64,000 nucleotides of DNA from Dicyema japonicum (taxonomy: Eukaryota; Dicyemida; Rhombozoa; Dicyemidae). The position numbers were made by a program, and so were the translations under genes. The notes beneath the pieces are model-generated. The model made no database searches and had not been told where the DNA came from. It saw nothing but the letters and a program-made list of their open reading frames with translations. The DNA lies in assembly GCA_011109175.1 (NCBI GenBank), contig RDEW01000006.1:905232-969231 (forward strand), in the 5' to 3' direction. Shown one piece after another: positions 11,525 through 22,690 of this stretch (the stretch's first letter is position 1; each line of letters begins with the position of its first letter).

Positions 11525-12166
11525 ATAATGTGTGGCCAATTTTTAAGAATTGGCCAATTTCTTAGGAAAATTGGCTTTTTTGAAACCCTGAGGTGAACTT
11601 TTAGCCATAAATTGGCCAATTTAAGGGTTGACCAATTAGAGGGATTTCACTGTATATCCTTTCATCCTTCTGAAGTATCCTCCACAGTCTTCAGGAGTAA
11701 TCAAAAATATGAGATAAGATGTTTTAGCTGTAAATCATCAATAGCAGCCCCTCTTATCACAGAATTCTTCCATTTTGAGAAACATTCTCAATTGAATTAA
11801 GGAATTGTGAGGAAGATATAGTATTTTGAGGTTGTCGGATTGGATTACTTCGTTGAGTCCATTTTAATAATGAATCCTAGCATTGTCCACGACGAAGTAG
11901 GGATCCACAATTTTTTTAGTTTCACAGACACCCTTATGTTGAATAAGAAATTTTAAAAGATTTCCCCATTAACAACACCACCAACAGAATACTACGTCAT
12001 TGCGGCCATTACTGAAATATTACTACGTACTATTGGCACAATAATACGCGCAGGAATACCTCTTTCAGATCTCCCAAAGCGGACACGGTGGGAGACATTG
12101 CAACCTACTTTGTCTATAAAGACTATTTGGCTATCCCCAACTTCAAATAAAATGTCTTGGAAATTT
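11525..12166 (-). pseudogene. Tc1/IS630-type transposase, truncated duplicate
   Basis: Carries the FIDKVGCNVSHRVRFG block and the C-terminal end but stops abruptly at 12166, where it is joined to the decayed RT that lies 2.5 kb further on in copy 1. The N-terminal helix-turn-helix half is absent. Confidence 0.8.
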
Positions 12167-13944
12167 ACATTTGGACGGATTTGGCTCCACTCCAAGTGCT
12201 GTGAAAGGAAATGGCGGATTTGACTTCTGCCATTACAGCTTTTCAGTTTCCTCCAATCCAGATACTATAAATTTATTGGAATCTGATTGCTGAGGCAATA
12301 GAATCGATGCCCAAGGCGAAGAGTAGGAGGCCAAGAAAGAGTTGCCCTGTTGGGCTCCAGTCATGGATTTGGGAATGTATTGCCAGAACTATTTGAGAGG
12401 TTCACCATTTTTATTTTCGGGATCCTGGAAACATTTATCTCTATGATTCAATCTCTGCAAATGCTACTGAAACCATTGCGGATGTCCAGCTCAACAGTTA
12501 TAGTACTCTGAGTCTCTGGTGGACTGGGAATGAAATTTCGGATTCATTGAATTGCCCCTTCACATCCACGAGGAATCTGGACTTTATATTTTCTATGCTC
12601 TCTAGCAGCAATCTTTGATGTCAGCCGTCTGATTACACTTTTTATATCGATTGATCTTAATCCACCACAAGACTTTCAGAAGACTGATGATGCAAACATG
12701 AGTTTGGGGAATAATCTGAAATCTCTAAAATTCGGTCAGTAAAAGCCTTCATTGAATTGATTAGGGTGTTCCCTACATCGACAGTAATAACAGAAGTAAG
12801 TTCCTTAATATCCCTGTGATGTATGCCGTCTAAACCAGAACTGATGCTTTCAGGGCAAGTTTTTGTCTCGTTTAGATATACCAAGTGTTTTGTACGATCT
12901 GTTCAACTATCTCTCTTTTTGTGAAAAAACTTGTCGTTCCTGGAGAGTGTCCCTTTAATATCTCCGACCATGATCTTATTGTTCACTTCTGCACGTAGAT
13001 CTAGCTCGTTTTTCTTGTCCCTAGATAATGAGAGTGAATAATCGGTGATCGAAAAACTTTAAAATGTAGTCTCCAGGTTGACAATTTCGTATTTAAATGC
13101 AATTCCCTTGATTTGAGGTTCTCTTGATTCAATTAGGTTGGATGTGAACAAAGGACAAGAGATGCAAAACAGAGAAGGTAGATCTAGGTATCTTGAGTAT
13201 CGTTTTCGATTTCCATAGTGATTACCTTTGAAAACAAGAAGGATCCTAAGCGGATTAGCCTCACGGACACAAGTTGATTCAAGTGTCGTAGACATTCATC
13301 ACTGTCAGATAGATCCATGACAGATGCGGAAGATGACTCCTCCCCATGGTTGTAATTCCCAAGGCATAAAGGTCACGACCAATTTGGTAGAGATTGTGCA
13401 GTCTTACGCGTTAGCTTGCAGCAGTCAAGGTATCCGAAATTTAAACAACAGAAGCATTAAATACAGACTTTCTTGTTGCTCTCCACCATTTAATATATCT
13501 GTAAAGACTACTCAATAAGCCAACATTAAGAAAATAGCTCCAGGTAGGAGCTGGTCGCGATCACTTACTACAAAATTAAGCGTTTATTCGGATTTTAAAT
13601 TCGATTTACTATTTTTGATATTACTTTCATCTTACACGTGCAGCTTTAGACAGATGATTCTCCCCTATTCTTTCAATTTTCCCACGACGGAATTTGAAAC
13701 TTTGATCATCCGAAACTTTCTTCGTTTGTTCAGCGGTTTTCTGATGTTTTTGAGTCTACCGTCCATGTACCGCCAGAACTCAATGTGAAGGAAAACTGGT
13801 ATATCACATGTAGCGGCAATAAAAATATAATTTATTCTCTGATAACTAATCAAGATGTATTATGAAAATACAAAAAATATCTTCCGTTGATAGAGAGATC
13901 GGGTATACGGCTTTACAAGACTACATGAATAGAATTTATTTAAC
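12167..13944. pseudogene. Duplicate of 6914-8684: decayed family A RT and flank
   Basis: Near-identical to copy 1 with scattered single-base indels and substitutions. Minus-strand RT relics lie at 12180-12890. No intact gene. Confidence 0.7.
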
Positions 13945-14480
13945 CCCAAGACACCAGGAAAGATAGGTCAAAACTAACTAATTGGGTGATCCCAGCTTCC
14001 AGCAACATCCGGACTTTCTTCAATTGGTCTTCTGATGATCCAACCGCACTAACGAAAGCGTCTTCTCTTGCTTCTACAAAGCAATTCGATAGGCGTGCAC
14101 TTTTTTATTACCGACCGAAATTCCTCTGCATGGGCCACCTTTTCCCTTGAATGGGTTTCCTAGTTCCTTGCAGAAACGTATGAAACCCTGGCCATTTTTC
14201 AACGTTGCCTCATCAGAAACGAGGTCACCAATGGGGATGTCCGTGCGGTGCATAACTCTCCGCCTGAGGGAGTTCAAACGGTCCACTCTCGAAAGGGGAA
14301 TTGTAAACCTCCAGGCGGAGCAGGCATATTCAATGGTCGGTATGATTACTTGTTGATGGACCTTGCTGATGCAGTCGGCCGGGGGGAAAGGGCTCTTCTT
14401 TATTATCGCATTCAGAATGTTTCATTTCCGAGACATGAACAGAATGGACAATCGGTTTCGTCACTGTACCCTACTGTCTT
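13945..14480 (-). mobile_element. Duplicate of the jockey-like LINE 3' end
   Basis: Same RT-thumb sequence as 8685-9210, here broken by a one-base difference in a G run at about 14380 that shortens the frame (14074-14286 open). Confidence 0.7.
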
Positions 14481-14534
14481 GCTGACGTTCACAAAATGAT
14501 CGTATTTCGTCTCGACCGCCTTCGATTTCCCTGC

Positions 14535-14640
14535 CATACAAAAATTGGACCCTCGTGAACACTGCTAGTTATTTGAGCGAATCTCGCTCGAAAATAGCCA
14601 CGCAGTCGAGGCAGCCGCTATATAACCGTTTATTTATTAA
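14535..14640 (+). mobile_element. Duplicate of the plus-strand family A 3' end
   Basis: GAGCGAATCTCGCTCG and AATAGCCACGCAGTCG recur as at 9270-9400, tail to tail with the minus-strand family A remnant that follows. Confidence 0.6.
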
Positions 14641-14685
14641 TTTTTTAAAATCACAAGAGAATTTATTTTTAAAATTATAAATAAC

Positions 14686-15252
14686 TAGGACGATAGAATA
14701 GCGAAGGCGTTAACTCTGATAATCGCTATTTCGAGCCTCTGCCTCAACCAGAGTCCTTTCCGTGGCTCACATCTTTTTGAGTTTGCTTCCAATGCTGGAG
14801 AGAAAGGCGTCCTTCTTCGCTCCCTCGATTCCAATTGTCTCCACAGCAATGGGGGTTAAATGGTATTGCTCTCCTAGAGATTGGTATTTACGGATCTTCT
14901 TGGCCTCTGCCTGTTCGGCTACGTCTACAAAAGAGAGCGTCACCGTCAGCGATCAGGACCCTGAGAAGGTGTCCACACACATTGCTTCGAAGACGAGTGA
15001 TTTTCCGTTGGAGAATGGGAATAACGTCATGCCATCCGGCCTCTTCCCTTAGTTTCTGTCTAACCACAAACGTTCCAATTGGGCCGGAAATCCCGCGACC
15101 TTGAATTCTCGAGAGAGGATGTATTTGAATACTGCATGACTCGGGGCTCGACTAGCACTTCGTCCGCAAGTGAGTGGATGTAAGCCTTTTGTATGAACGT
15201 CCCCACCGCAACGGCATTTGTTGCTCGGTGTTTCTTCCGGATTTCTACGCAT
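14686..15252 (-). pseudogene. C-terminal part of a family A LINE with knuckle and RPDG motif
   Basis: Reading leftward: a Cys/His knuckle (CRCGGDVHTKGLHPLTC, near 15200), the segment AGFPAQLERLWLDRN, then [10 protein letters not shown]...[14 protein letters not shown] (about 15040-14950), YHLTPIAVETIGIEG (about 14850) and the final LRQRLEIAIIRVNAFAIL before a stop near 14686. The order and the PD...E pattern fit a restriction-like endonuclease at the end of a non-LTR retrotransposon. That functional reading is inference. The frame breaks at least twice. Confidence 0.8.
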
Positions 15253-15259
15253 TTCCGAA

Positions 15260-15640
15260 TTGGGTGGGAATTTCTAACTTTTTTGGGGTAGTAAGTTTCC
15301 GGTTTTCCTCACTAATTCCTCAAATAGTTTAGGGTTTAGAGGTGTCTGGAAAAACCTTTACAGAGCCTTACTGGCAATTTTTTGGAATGTATTGATTTTT
15401 TCCATATTCGCGTCTGATCGTTTGGTTCCTCATGCAGCACACCCATAAGTTAGAGACGGTTGAATATACTGCACGTAGAGCAAGTCCAAATTTGAGTTGA
15501 AACACCCCTTATATTGTCCAAGGAGTGTTTTAACAAAATTTAGCTTTTGTTGTGCCGAGGAGATGACCGAATTGTTCTTGGGGATTGAGTTTCCATTTAT
15601 GGTTACACATGGAGCGGAGTTTGTCAATCTTCTGTTTGTT
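15260..15640 (-). mobile_element. Jockey-like LINE fragment, RT thumb
   Basis: The frame at 15430-15627 contains SAQQKLNFVKTLLGQYKG and YVQYIQPSLTYGCAA, and continues in another frame with WGTKRSDANMEKINTFQK. This is the usual post-RT region of jockey-like elements. Confidence 0.65.
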
Positions 15641-15795
15641 GTGAAAATTGTTGTACAAGAGTTTACTCTCTTTTTGTAATTGTGCTCTATTTTTTATTTT
15701 ATTAACTATCGATTTTAAATAAATAAATTTAAGTTGTTTAATAAATCTAAATTATTATTTAAAAAGAAATTGTTAATAATGAGTTAGTATGATTT

Positions 15796-15984
15796 TTAAA
15801 ATCTAAAATACAAAACTAATACCAACCTTGGTTGAATGATGGTATTGTAATATTCCACATATTTTTTAAGAAAAGTCACTATATCTCTGAGTGAATTGGA
15901 TTCACTGGGGAATTTAGGGGGTGTTATGAACGATAAAATTATTGGATTTAAGAAAATAGCCAACAAAACCACAAACTTAAACAT
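15796..15984 (-). CDS. NPY/NPF-family neuropeptide precursor (candidate)
   Basis: Two exons, 15827-15984 and 15796-15802, joined across a 24-nt GT-AG intron (15803-15826), give a 54-residue precursor. Residues 1-18 (MFKFVVLLAIFLNPIILS) look like a signal peptide. If cleaved there, the rest is exactly 36 residues, the length of NPY. It opens with ITPPKFP and its helix-like middle is LRDIVTFLKKYVEYY. The last ten residues include Tyr27, Asn29, Ile31, Arg35 and a terminal Phe36 (NTIIQPRF), the invertebrate NPF pattern. The intron interrupts the penultimate Arg codon after its second base (AG|A). As I recall, that position and phase are diagnostic of NPY/NPF genes. Odd points: a stop follows Phe36 directly, so there is no Gly for amidation and no dibasic site. 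It could be a non-amidated peptide, a decayed gene or a small sequence error. It lies between LINE fragments. Reading through the intron leaves the frame open to the same stop. Confidence 0.65.
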   Translation of the reverse strand: MFKFVVLLAIFLNPIILSFITPPKFPSESNSLRDIVTFLKKYVEYYNTIIQPRLVLVLYFRF

Positions 15985-16399
15985 TCGCAGAGTACTGATA
16001 ATTCTATTATATATCGAAAATACACGACACTTTGTATTGAGGTTACTAAAATTATATACAAAACATGTAATTAATATGGATTTTTTAATGAGGTATCTTA
16101 TTATTACCCTCAGTCCACTCAAGTGAAGAAATAACAAGGTTTCGTGGTCACTACCAAGAAAATATTTGGTAGTTGATTAGTAAAGGAGGTTGGATCTGTG
16201 GTAACTAATCCTGTGATCCTGACGGGTTCCAGTAGAACCTGATTCAAACACAGTGATCCAGTCATTTTCTGGGAAGCTGAGGTCGATGTCAGAACTCGTC
16301 GCCGAGGAGCGAAATAGTCTCCCGGTGGAATGAAGAGATAGATCCTTTTGAATGCCGATCTATTTTTGGTGTCTCCACTAAAAGTAAAGAATATCCCAT
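15985..16399. other. Flank upstream of the NPY/NPF-like gene
   Basis: The same minus-strand frame is open upstream to 16137, but no better start is evident. MLFLHLSGL at 16137 would give a longer leader that does not look like a signal peptide. No other feature seen. Confidence 0.4.
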
Positions 16400-16724
16400 A
16401 TTTACCATTAATGTTTCACGTGGTGCCTCACGTGCAACGTTAGTGTGTCCAATGTGGCTACTTGGGTAAAGATATCTTTTGCTTTTTTCTGTTCCTTCTA
16501 TTTTTTGTTCTCCTAGAGTGGCTTCATGTGTTCCGCCTGTCTCAGGTGGCGCCCATTGGAAAAAAATCATTTCCTCCCCCATTCCATTGGAGGGGTTCTT
16601 ATGACTACAAGGACTAGACGTTTTTTTCCCTTTCTGTTAATTCTGGGTGGACTTTTGTAACACTGGAGGATTTTCTGCTTTTATCGTGGGGACTTTCTCG
16701 GCGTATCCGGGATTAATAAATTAA
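16400..16724 (+). repeat. Repeat B, diverged copy, opposite orientation
   Basis: Reads forward in the sense that other copies read on the minus strand: GTGGCTTCATGTG, then CCGCCTGTCTCAGGTGGCGCCC, ATCATTTCCTCC, CATTGGAGGGGTTC and finally GTATCCGGGATTAATAAATTAA. Confidence 0.7.
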
Positions 16725-17660
16725 ATTAAAGCGTTCTATCAGCACCCTCAGTTTGGGACAGTAATCCACTCTTGAGCCTACACAAACACGCACTTGGTGG
16801 TGAACTACCGGATAGAACAGACATTTTATGCATATTGGCATTAGGCCTTTCTTTTCGGAAATCCAGTGTTTCATCATCTGTATGCTCTCTCAGTGTTCTT
16901 GCAATTGGTTCAAGAGATGATAGGGCTCTAGGAAACACATGCACTTCTGGCTCGATGTACTGTTTGTATATAGAATTCAGGACACGGTGGTTTTTCATCC
17001 TCCATAATCCTGAAAGACTTTCTGAAGGTTAGACTTTTCTGAAGGTCACTTCTTCTCACACTTGATTATCACGTTAAGAAGTGAAAGAAAATCTTACGTG
17101 CATGTCTAACTTGATTAAATAAATGGGATTTCAGTGTTACCAACATTTAGCTCCACCTCTGTTTGCTTAGTTTTCTGTAGGGGGTGAATAAAGTAGTGAC
17201 TGATTTCTCAGGCTAATTGATAGGTTGTCCTCTAACCAAACACTTGGAATCTTGATGCGGTACTTAGGATTGATCCTGGGATGTGATTTGGAAAAAGTCG
17301 TGATGCCGATCTTAAATTGCCAAAACAAACACGTCTCCTCCTATCGCTAAGAAATTTATCTAGCCGAGTTTAAATTTTCAGATTTACATATTTTCCAAGT
17401 TAGGGTTCTCTTAGGATGAGTCGAACGCTTTATGGATATCCACGGAACAGAGGACACTCTACATAAGTCTGGGTATGTTTTGGAATTCAATGCGGATGAA
17501 ATGACTTTCCCAAGGCAGCCGACCAAATCCTTACGAAATGACTCCAGAAGTTGAATGTCTCCAAGGCAATTGTTGTGATGAACTCGTACCCAGTAGAGGA
17601 TTGCATATGACTCCGCTATATAATATCCTTGTACTTCTGGAGGTATGCACTCTGAGTCGT
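16725..17660 (-). pseudogene. Jockey-like LINE, decayed RT
   Basis: On the minus strand RT motif A is visible near 17450 (VLCSVDIHKAFDS, with the catalytic Asp). The post-RT segment VLNSIYKQYIEPEVHVFPRA lies at 16726-16998. Stops and frame changes lie between. Same lineage as the element at 40-43 kb. Confidence 0.7.
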
Positions 17661-17737
17661 CGTTGGACAATATCAGCTCCTTACACGTGAAGACTCTAAG
17701 TATTTTATTGAGTCATTAAAAACATTGCTGGCTGTTA

Positions 17738-17815
17738 GCGAAACGAACTGCGAAGCGTAAGCCTGCGTAGGGCACGCAGGCTTTAGTGCGGTGTGAGCGA
17801 AGTAAACTGCAGAGC
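17738..17815. repeat. GC-rich hairpin flanked by an imperfect direct repeat
   Basis: A perfect 10-bp stem AAGCCTGCGT / ACGCAGGCTT (17759-17768 and 17774-17783) with a 5-base loop. It is flanked by GCGAAACGAACTGCGAAGC and GCGAAGTAAACTGCAGAGC. It stands out in AT-rich surroundings. Function unknown. Confidence 0.6.
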
Positions 17816-17848
17816 TGGTAGTTGATATAATTCAAACTATCGATTTAA

Positions 17849-18612
17849 TTAATACAGCGTCCTCTCAAAGGAGGAGACCGTCGTGGCTTTTAGGTGTAGC
17901 CAGACATTAAAGTTTTTTAAGATAATAAAGTGATTTCCCACCCACTTATGCCTCCAGTTACACTCTCGCATAGCGTGCTTGTCACACTCTCGACGATGCT
18001 TTTTAGAGTAAAAGGGAGTCGATTCATGTTCCAACCTATACCAATGGCTCCTCCTCTTCGATTTGGTAGGGTCGTTAAATAGTAATTGTAGTATTAACAA
18101 AATAATCTTGTGTGAATATCACGTAATTATCATATTAAGACGAAATTTGATATTTCAAGATTTTATCGTCATTAAAATGTAAACTATTCCTATTTAACTG
18201 ACAGTAAAGCTATTTAAACCACGTGTCAATAATTCCAAAACACAAACATAGAACCTGCCTGTGTGCTTCATGTAGTTGATTAAAACTTGAAAATTATGAG
18301 ACTACTATAGAGAATTATTGACCTCCTTAATTTGGGTGCAACCCACTTACATGAGTAATATCTGGAAGTGCCTTGCTTTGAAACCATAAAGACATCAGTC
18401 ATACCTTATTTGTGCCACATAAGTGAAGAATCGATTGTATACCAACAAAAAAGTATAGATGAGAAAATGAATACCAAATAGTGTACATAATAGGAAATAA
18501 AATAAATATAATTGTCACATTACAGTAAGAGCTAAAATTACGTTGAAGATCGATGAGAAGGGTCAACATCCTTACAATCAATTGATGATTTATCACCTAT
18601 TAGTATAATTAA
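17849..18612. other. Stretch downstream of the CXXC gene
   Basis: AT-rich. A minus-strand frame of 83 codons at 17849-18100, rich in Lys, Arg and His, has no family signature. Probably the 3' flank of the CXXC gene plus repeat debris. Confidence 0.4.
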
Positions 18613-20663
18613 TCATAAACCTGGTTCCCTTACTTGAGTAATTTCAACCTTAATGGGAATCTGCGGTATAGCAATAGGACGAATATTCCCTTGAGGAAAT
18701 CTGTTAATCACACCAAATTCTGGTGTTTGTTTAACGTGGGCTATAGGAGGTCCAGTTGGATGCATATAATATCGAGGCATCTGATCATTCGGATTTATCA
18801 TCTGACCTTGAACATATCCCCCAAGTTGGTGTTGATGTCGCATTTGAAATGCGTAGTTCCCCTGAGGAGTGGCTATCATCGGAATTGCTCCCTGGAACGG
18901 AGTGCCAGAGTACGGATTTTGAAATAGTTGGATATGCTGTCCATGTTGGAAGACATGTCCCTGGGGGATGATGTTGACTGGTCCAGAAATGGAAATATCA
19001 CTTCCATGAGGTTTTTGATTAGCAGGTAAGATTGGACGAAATTGGTCATAATTCTCGGCAATAAAGACAGCAGGCGGCATCTGAGTCTGCTGTTGGGACG
19101 AAACCACATTGGTGTCGTAGAGATGTCCCATAAACTGTTGTGACTGACTCAAAATTGGAGACTGTTGGATAGGTTGGGGATCAACGATTGGGGAAGAACA
19201 AAACCCAGTATCCTTCCTCGACTAAATATAATAAATCAATCAAATAATTAGCAAAACCGCAATAATCGAACTACGCTAATTATCGATTAGTAGTCAAGGA
19301 TATCGCATTCTACTAAACGCAACGTCAACAAAGAATTAAACAACCTTTTCTCTCAAAAAGAGACATTTCCTATGAATGCACGTCTGCTTTAGAACTTTTC
19401 TGTTTAAACAGTTCTTGCATTTCATACAATTCTCTTTAATCTGACATGGCATGCATTGACCGCAGCGTTTACGACGGTGCACTTTCGGAGTACTAAAGTC
19501 ACCTCCGAATTGTCCTGATGACAACGAGGGAACGACGACAGGGGAACTGTTCGGAAATTGAGTATGATTCTCCATAACTTTCGCACTTTGATTGAAAACA
19601 TCTTCAGAACTCAATGGGCCGTTCCGTGGAGGGAAAGTGGTTCCTGCGTTGGTGGGAAGTCTGGCGAAAACAATATTATGTCTTGGAATCTCAGAATTGT
19701 AAGACTTTTGTAAGGTCGATGGGTTCATTATCATTATGGGTCCCTGAATTGGGTTACCGGGGATCTGGTATGTTGGGTGAGGTTGCACAGCAGGGAGAGG
19801 GATCGCAGGACTTACGCCTGCTCCATTAGTGATCAAAAGAGGATCCGAACACTGAGTAGTGGTGGAAGGATTGATTTTGAAGGAAACTCTGCTGCCTTGG
19901 AAACTAAGTTCACTCTGCTTGTTGAGGAGACTTGAAGATTTAAGGACTTCCGAAGATTCCGGAAATGACTTTGCGTTGTAGTTACGGCTATAAGAACCAG
20001 ATGACGTGGAATCTGAACGTTTCACCATCTTTGGAATGAGTGGGCGGTGGGAAACAATTATCTTCTCAGGGACATTCACCTCTTCCTCGATTTCGGCATA
20101 TTTACAGGAATCTTCCAAAAGGGAATTCACTGCTTGTTCTATTTCGTCCGAGGATGAAATATGAGGTTCTTCTGGTTCTTCAATTTTCACGTCCTCTGGT
20201 TGTTCCGGTAGAGAGACGATAGGTACGGTCTTCAGTAGCTTTTCTGGGCTCTCTGGACTCTTTTTTCTGACACAATTCTTATTTTCGGACCTTTTTCTCC
20301 TGCTAGAACCATCTGTCGCAGAATTTGAAGAGGCAGGCTAAATGATAAAGCGATAATTTAGATAATTTAAATCATTTTGAGCACAAAATAGCATAAAATA
20401 TCGCAAAAGAAAACCTTGTGGTGAAGAAAGTGGCAACGCCTAAGAATGCAAGTTTGTTTGAGGATTTTTCTGTTTATGCAATTCTTACATGTGTTGCAAT
20501 TCTCCTTGATTTTGCATGCATCACAGTTTCCACATCTTTTACGGCGATTAACTTTGGTAAAATCAGCAGGCGCCTGTGGGATGATGGCTTGATTGATTGG
20601 GAGTCCTGGAAATTGGCCTTCCATCTCCCGTTTAAATTTGCCAGTGCTTTCAGGACTTGACAT
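18613..20663 (-). CDS. Double CXXC zinc-finger protein, TET/CXXC4/5-type fingers
   Basis: Three exons (20415-20663, 19345-20337, 18613-19221) with GT-AG introns of 77 and 123 nt, both phase 0, give an intact 616-residue protein starting MSSPESTGKF. Exon 1 carries the first CXXC finger, with Cys at 44, 47, 50, 56, 59, 62, 72 and 77. The end of exon 2 carries a second with Cys at 375, 378, 381, 387, 390, 393, 403 and 408. Spacing is identical (C2C2C5C2C2C9C4C) and both lack the KFGG loop of the DNMT1/CFP1/MLL type, matching instead the NRK...Q.C..RKC style of TET and CXXC4/5 fingers. Such fingers bind CpG-containing DNA in the nucleus. The linker is Ser/Pro-rich with an acidic stretch near residue 140. 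The C-terminal 200 residues are Gln/Pro/Met-rich. No dioxygenase or methyltransferase domain is present, so a CXXC4/5-like regulator is more likely than a TET enzyme. Confidence 0.9.
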
Positions 20664-22268
20664 AATAATCTATAAATAATATCCACAAGTGTAAATTTAA
20701 AGAGATATTTTAATTAAAAAACATTAAAAACATACAAGTAAAAGTTATAACAAGAAAGCTTCTATAAAACGTCTATTCCAAATAGTATGTGGTTTAACTA
20801 TTTGAATAAATAATTAAAAATTAATATTAATTAATATTTATTTATAAAATAAGTGTGTTATTTATATTTTTCTAATAAGCATCGATAACCTCACCCAAAT
20901 ATCTGTCATTCAATCGCAGTCAGGTTCAAACGAGGCCCAATTACTACAAAAAGGGAGCCCCGTCGGTTTTCTCCGTATACACTTCCGGAAACATTTTGGA
21001 AACCGTCTGAGTCATCATAATGCAGGAGAAAGATGTGGGAATGTAAAAATAGCAGTCATCTAAACTGTCGATCATTATTTCAGTGTTTTTGCGGTTTAGT
21101 ATATTAAATTGGCTTTCTTCCTTCCGATCAGTGTTGCAATTTTAATTTATTCCAAATTGAATTCTTAGGCAATTACCCATTTTGCGGAAACCATTCATTT
21201 TCGTTGATTGACTCATCTCTGGTTATTTCTGTCTTTCTCGTACTCAGTCTGTCTAATGAAAGAAACTAATAGAAACGACAATAGGGAGTACGGCGTAGGG
21301 GAACTTCTAAGTATTCATATGCTTATAAGAACCCCTGAAGTGGTTTCAACCAACTACCAATTAGTTTAAAAGATCACTTTAATTGTTTGAACATAAGACC
21401 AGATATGACCCCATATAATTTGCCAGGAAAGTTAAAACTGACTTCCTGGTCATTCCGCATAATTAATTTGGTTTATAAAATTTGAAAAATTTTAATCTCA
21501 AAGCGGTTATAACGGTGTTACTGACCTCCAATTATTGCTTGGTCAACTCCTTTCCGCATGTTTGGTTTTTTCGACTTACATAAATAACTCAAAGTGATTA
21601 GAATCCTTTGTCCATGTTTTTCGTTGTGGTACCGTCATATCTGCTGTATTTAAGGAATCTGGAGTTAGGCAAGGCCACAAATATATTGGAAGGTTGTACC
21701 TTTCTACCTCAAATAACTTGCACTCCCTGTCTGCCATGATGAACGATGTTGCTTGCTCTTCAGAAAGAATGAGTATACCTTACGCATCAGTCTTCTAATA
21801 AATTTTAGTTTTTGTAATTATCTATGCGTTCTATTTTCGATTCAATGCCTTGATTGAGATCAGGTGGTCTTTGGAGACTTGCTTTTATTCCTTTATCCGA
21901 GTTATTCCAATTCGAACCCAGACATTGGTGTATTGGATGCTTCCTCATTTCAAAACTTCGAGTTTCCGACGTCTCCCAAATTCATTAAGAAAGGGAGGAG
22001 AGGTACATCCACCATGATGAGTAGAAAAGTGCGCTAAATCTATATCATAGTGCATCAGAGTAGCGTCACCAACTCAACCAATTAACTTGTTTGATAGCCT
22101 TTGACTGAAAATGTAAATTAGACAATGACTGTGCTTAAAGCGATCTTTTTCTTCAAAAGTCAATTTGATTGATCATACGAACTCTTTCCCCCAGAACTTT
22201 AAAGATGCTGAAGCAAATACGATTTTCACTGTAAAGATATAAACTAGCGGGGATGATGAAGTGTACAA
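20664..22268. other. Upstream region of the CXXC gene, no gene recognised
   Basis: About 1.6 kb AT-rich in the half next to the gene. No convincing frame, splice-linked exon or repeat family was recognised on either strand. It may hold the CXXC promoter. Confidence 0.5.
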
Positions 22269-22690
22269 GTGCAAAGTCCTAATGGCCCCAGGTTAGAATC
22301 TCGCTCTGCATTTCGGCTGAAGGTTCCACGCATTTTTGATGCTTTGGGTATGACGGTGACGCCATCATCACTGAATGCTTCACTGGAGAGTCAGATTCGT
22401 CTGAATAGGACTTGCACCCAAGAAAAAGAAGTTAAGGAACATTTCTTGGTTCCTTCCTCCCTTCCTTCCCGAATTGTCAAATTTGTTCCCCTTTATATGG
22501 AGACTTCCGGATCTTACTCCCCTTACATTCGAGTTTTTCGGACGTCTCGGAAACCGGATCACCTCGTGCACTGGAGATCTCCGCGAACGCCACTGGCTGT
22601 TCGAGCGAATTTCGCTCGTAATTCTCAGAGGGAACAGCCAGAGGGCGGCATCTGACTAACTAATGTTTTTCTCTTATGTTTTTTAATAAT
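22269..22690 (+). pseudogene. Family A LINE C-terminus and 3' end
   Basis: In alternating frames: KFVPLYMETSGSYSP, then EFFGRLGNRITSCTGDLRER, then HWLFERISLVILRGNSQRAA. These are the final conserved helices of family A. The last part includes GAGCGAATTTCGCTCG, as at 9.3 kb. Confidence 0.75.

Noticed and set aside
9270-14640. Independent insertions of the same SINE, repeat B and LINE ends at matching spacing
   Set aside because: Identical flanks and target duplications in both blocks show one set of insertions copied by a tandem duplication.
18613-20663. TET methylcytosine dioxygenase
   Set aside because: The fingers are TET-like, but the intact 616-residue frame contains no double-stranded beta-helix or HxD iron site and ends with a stop.
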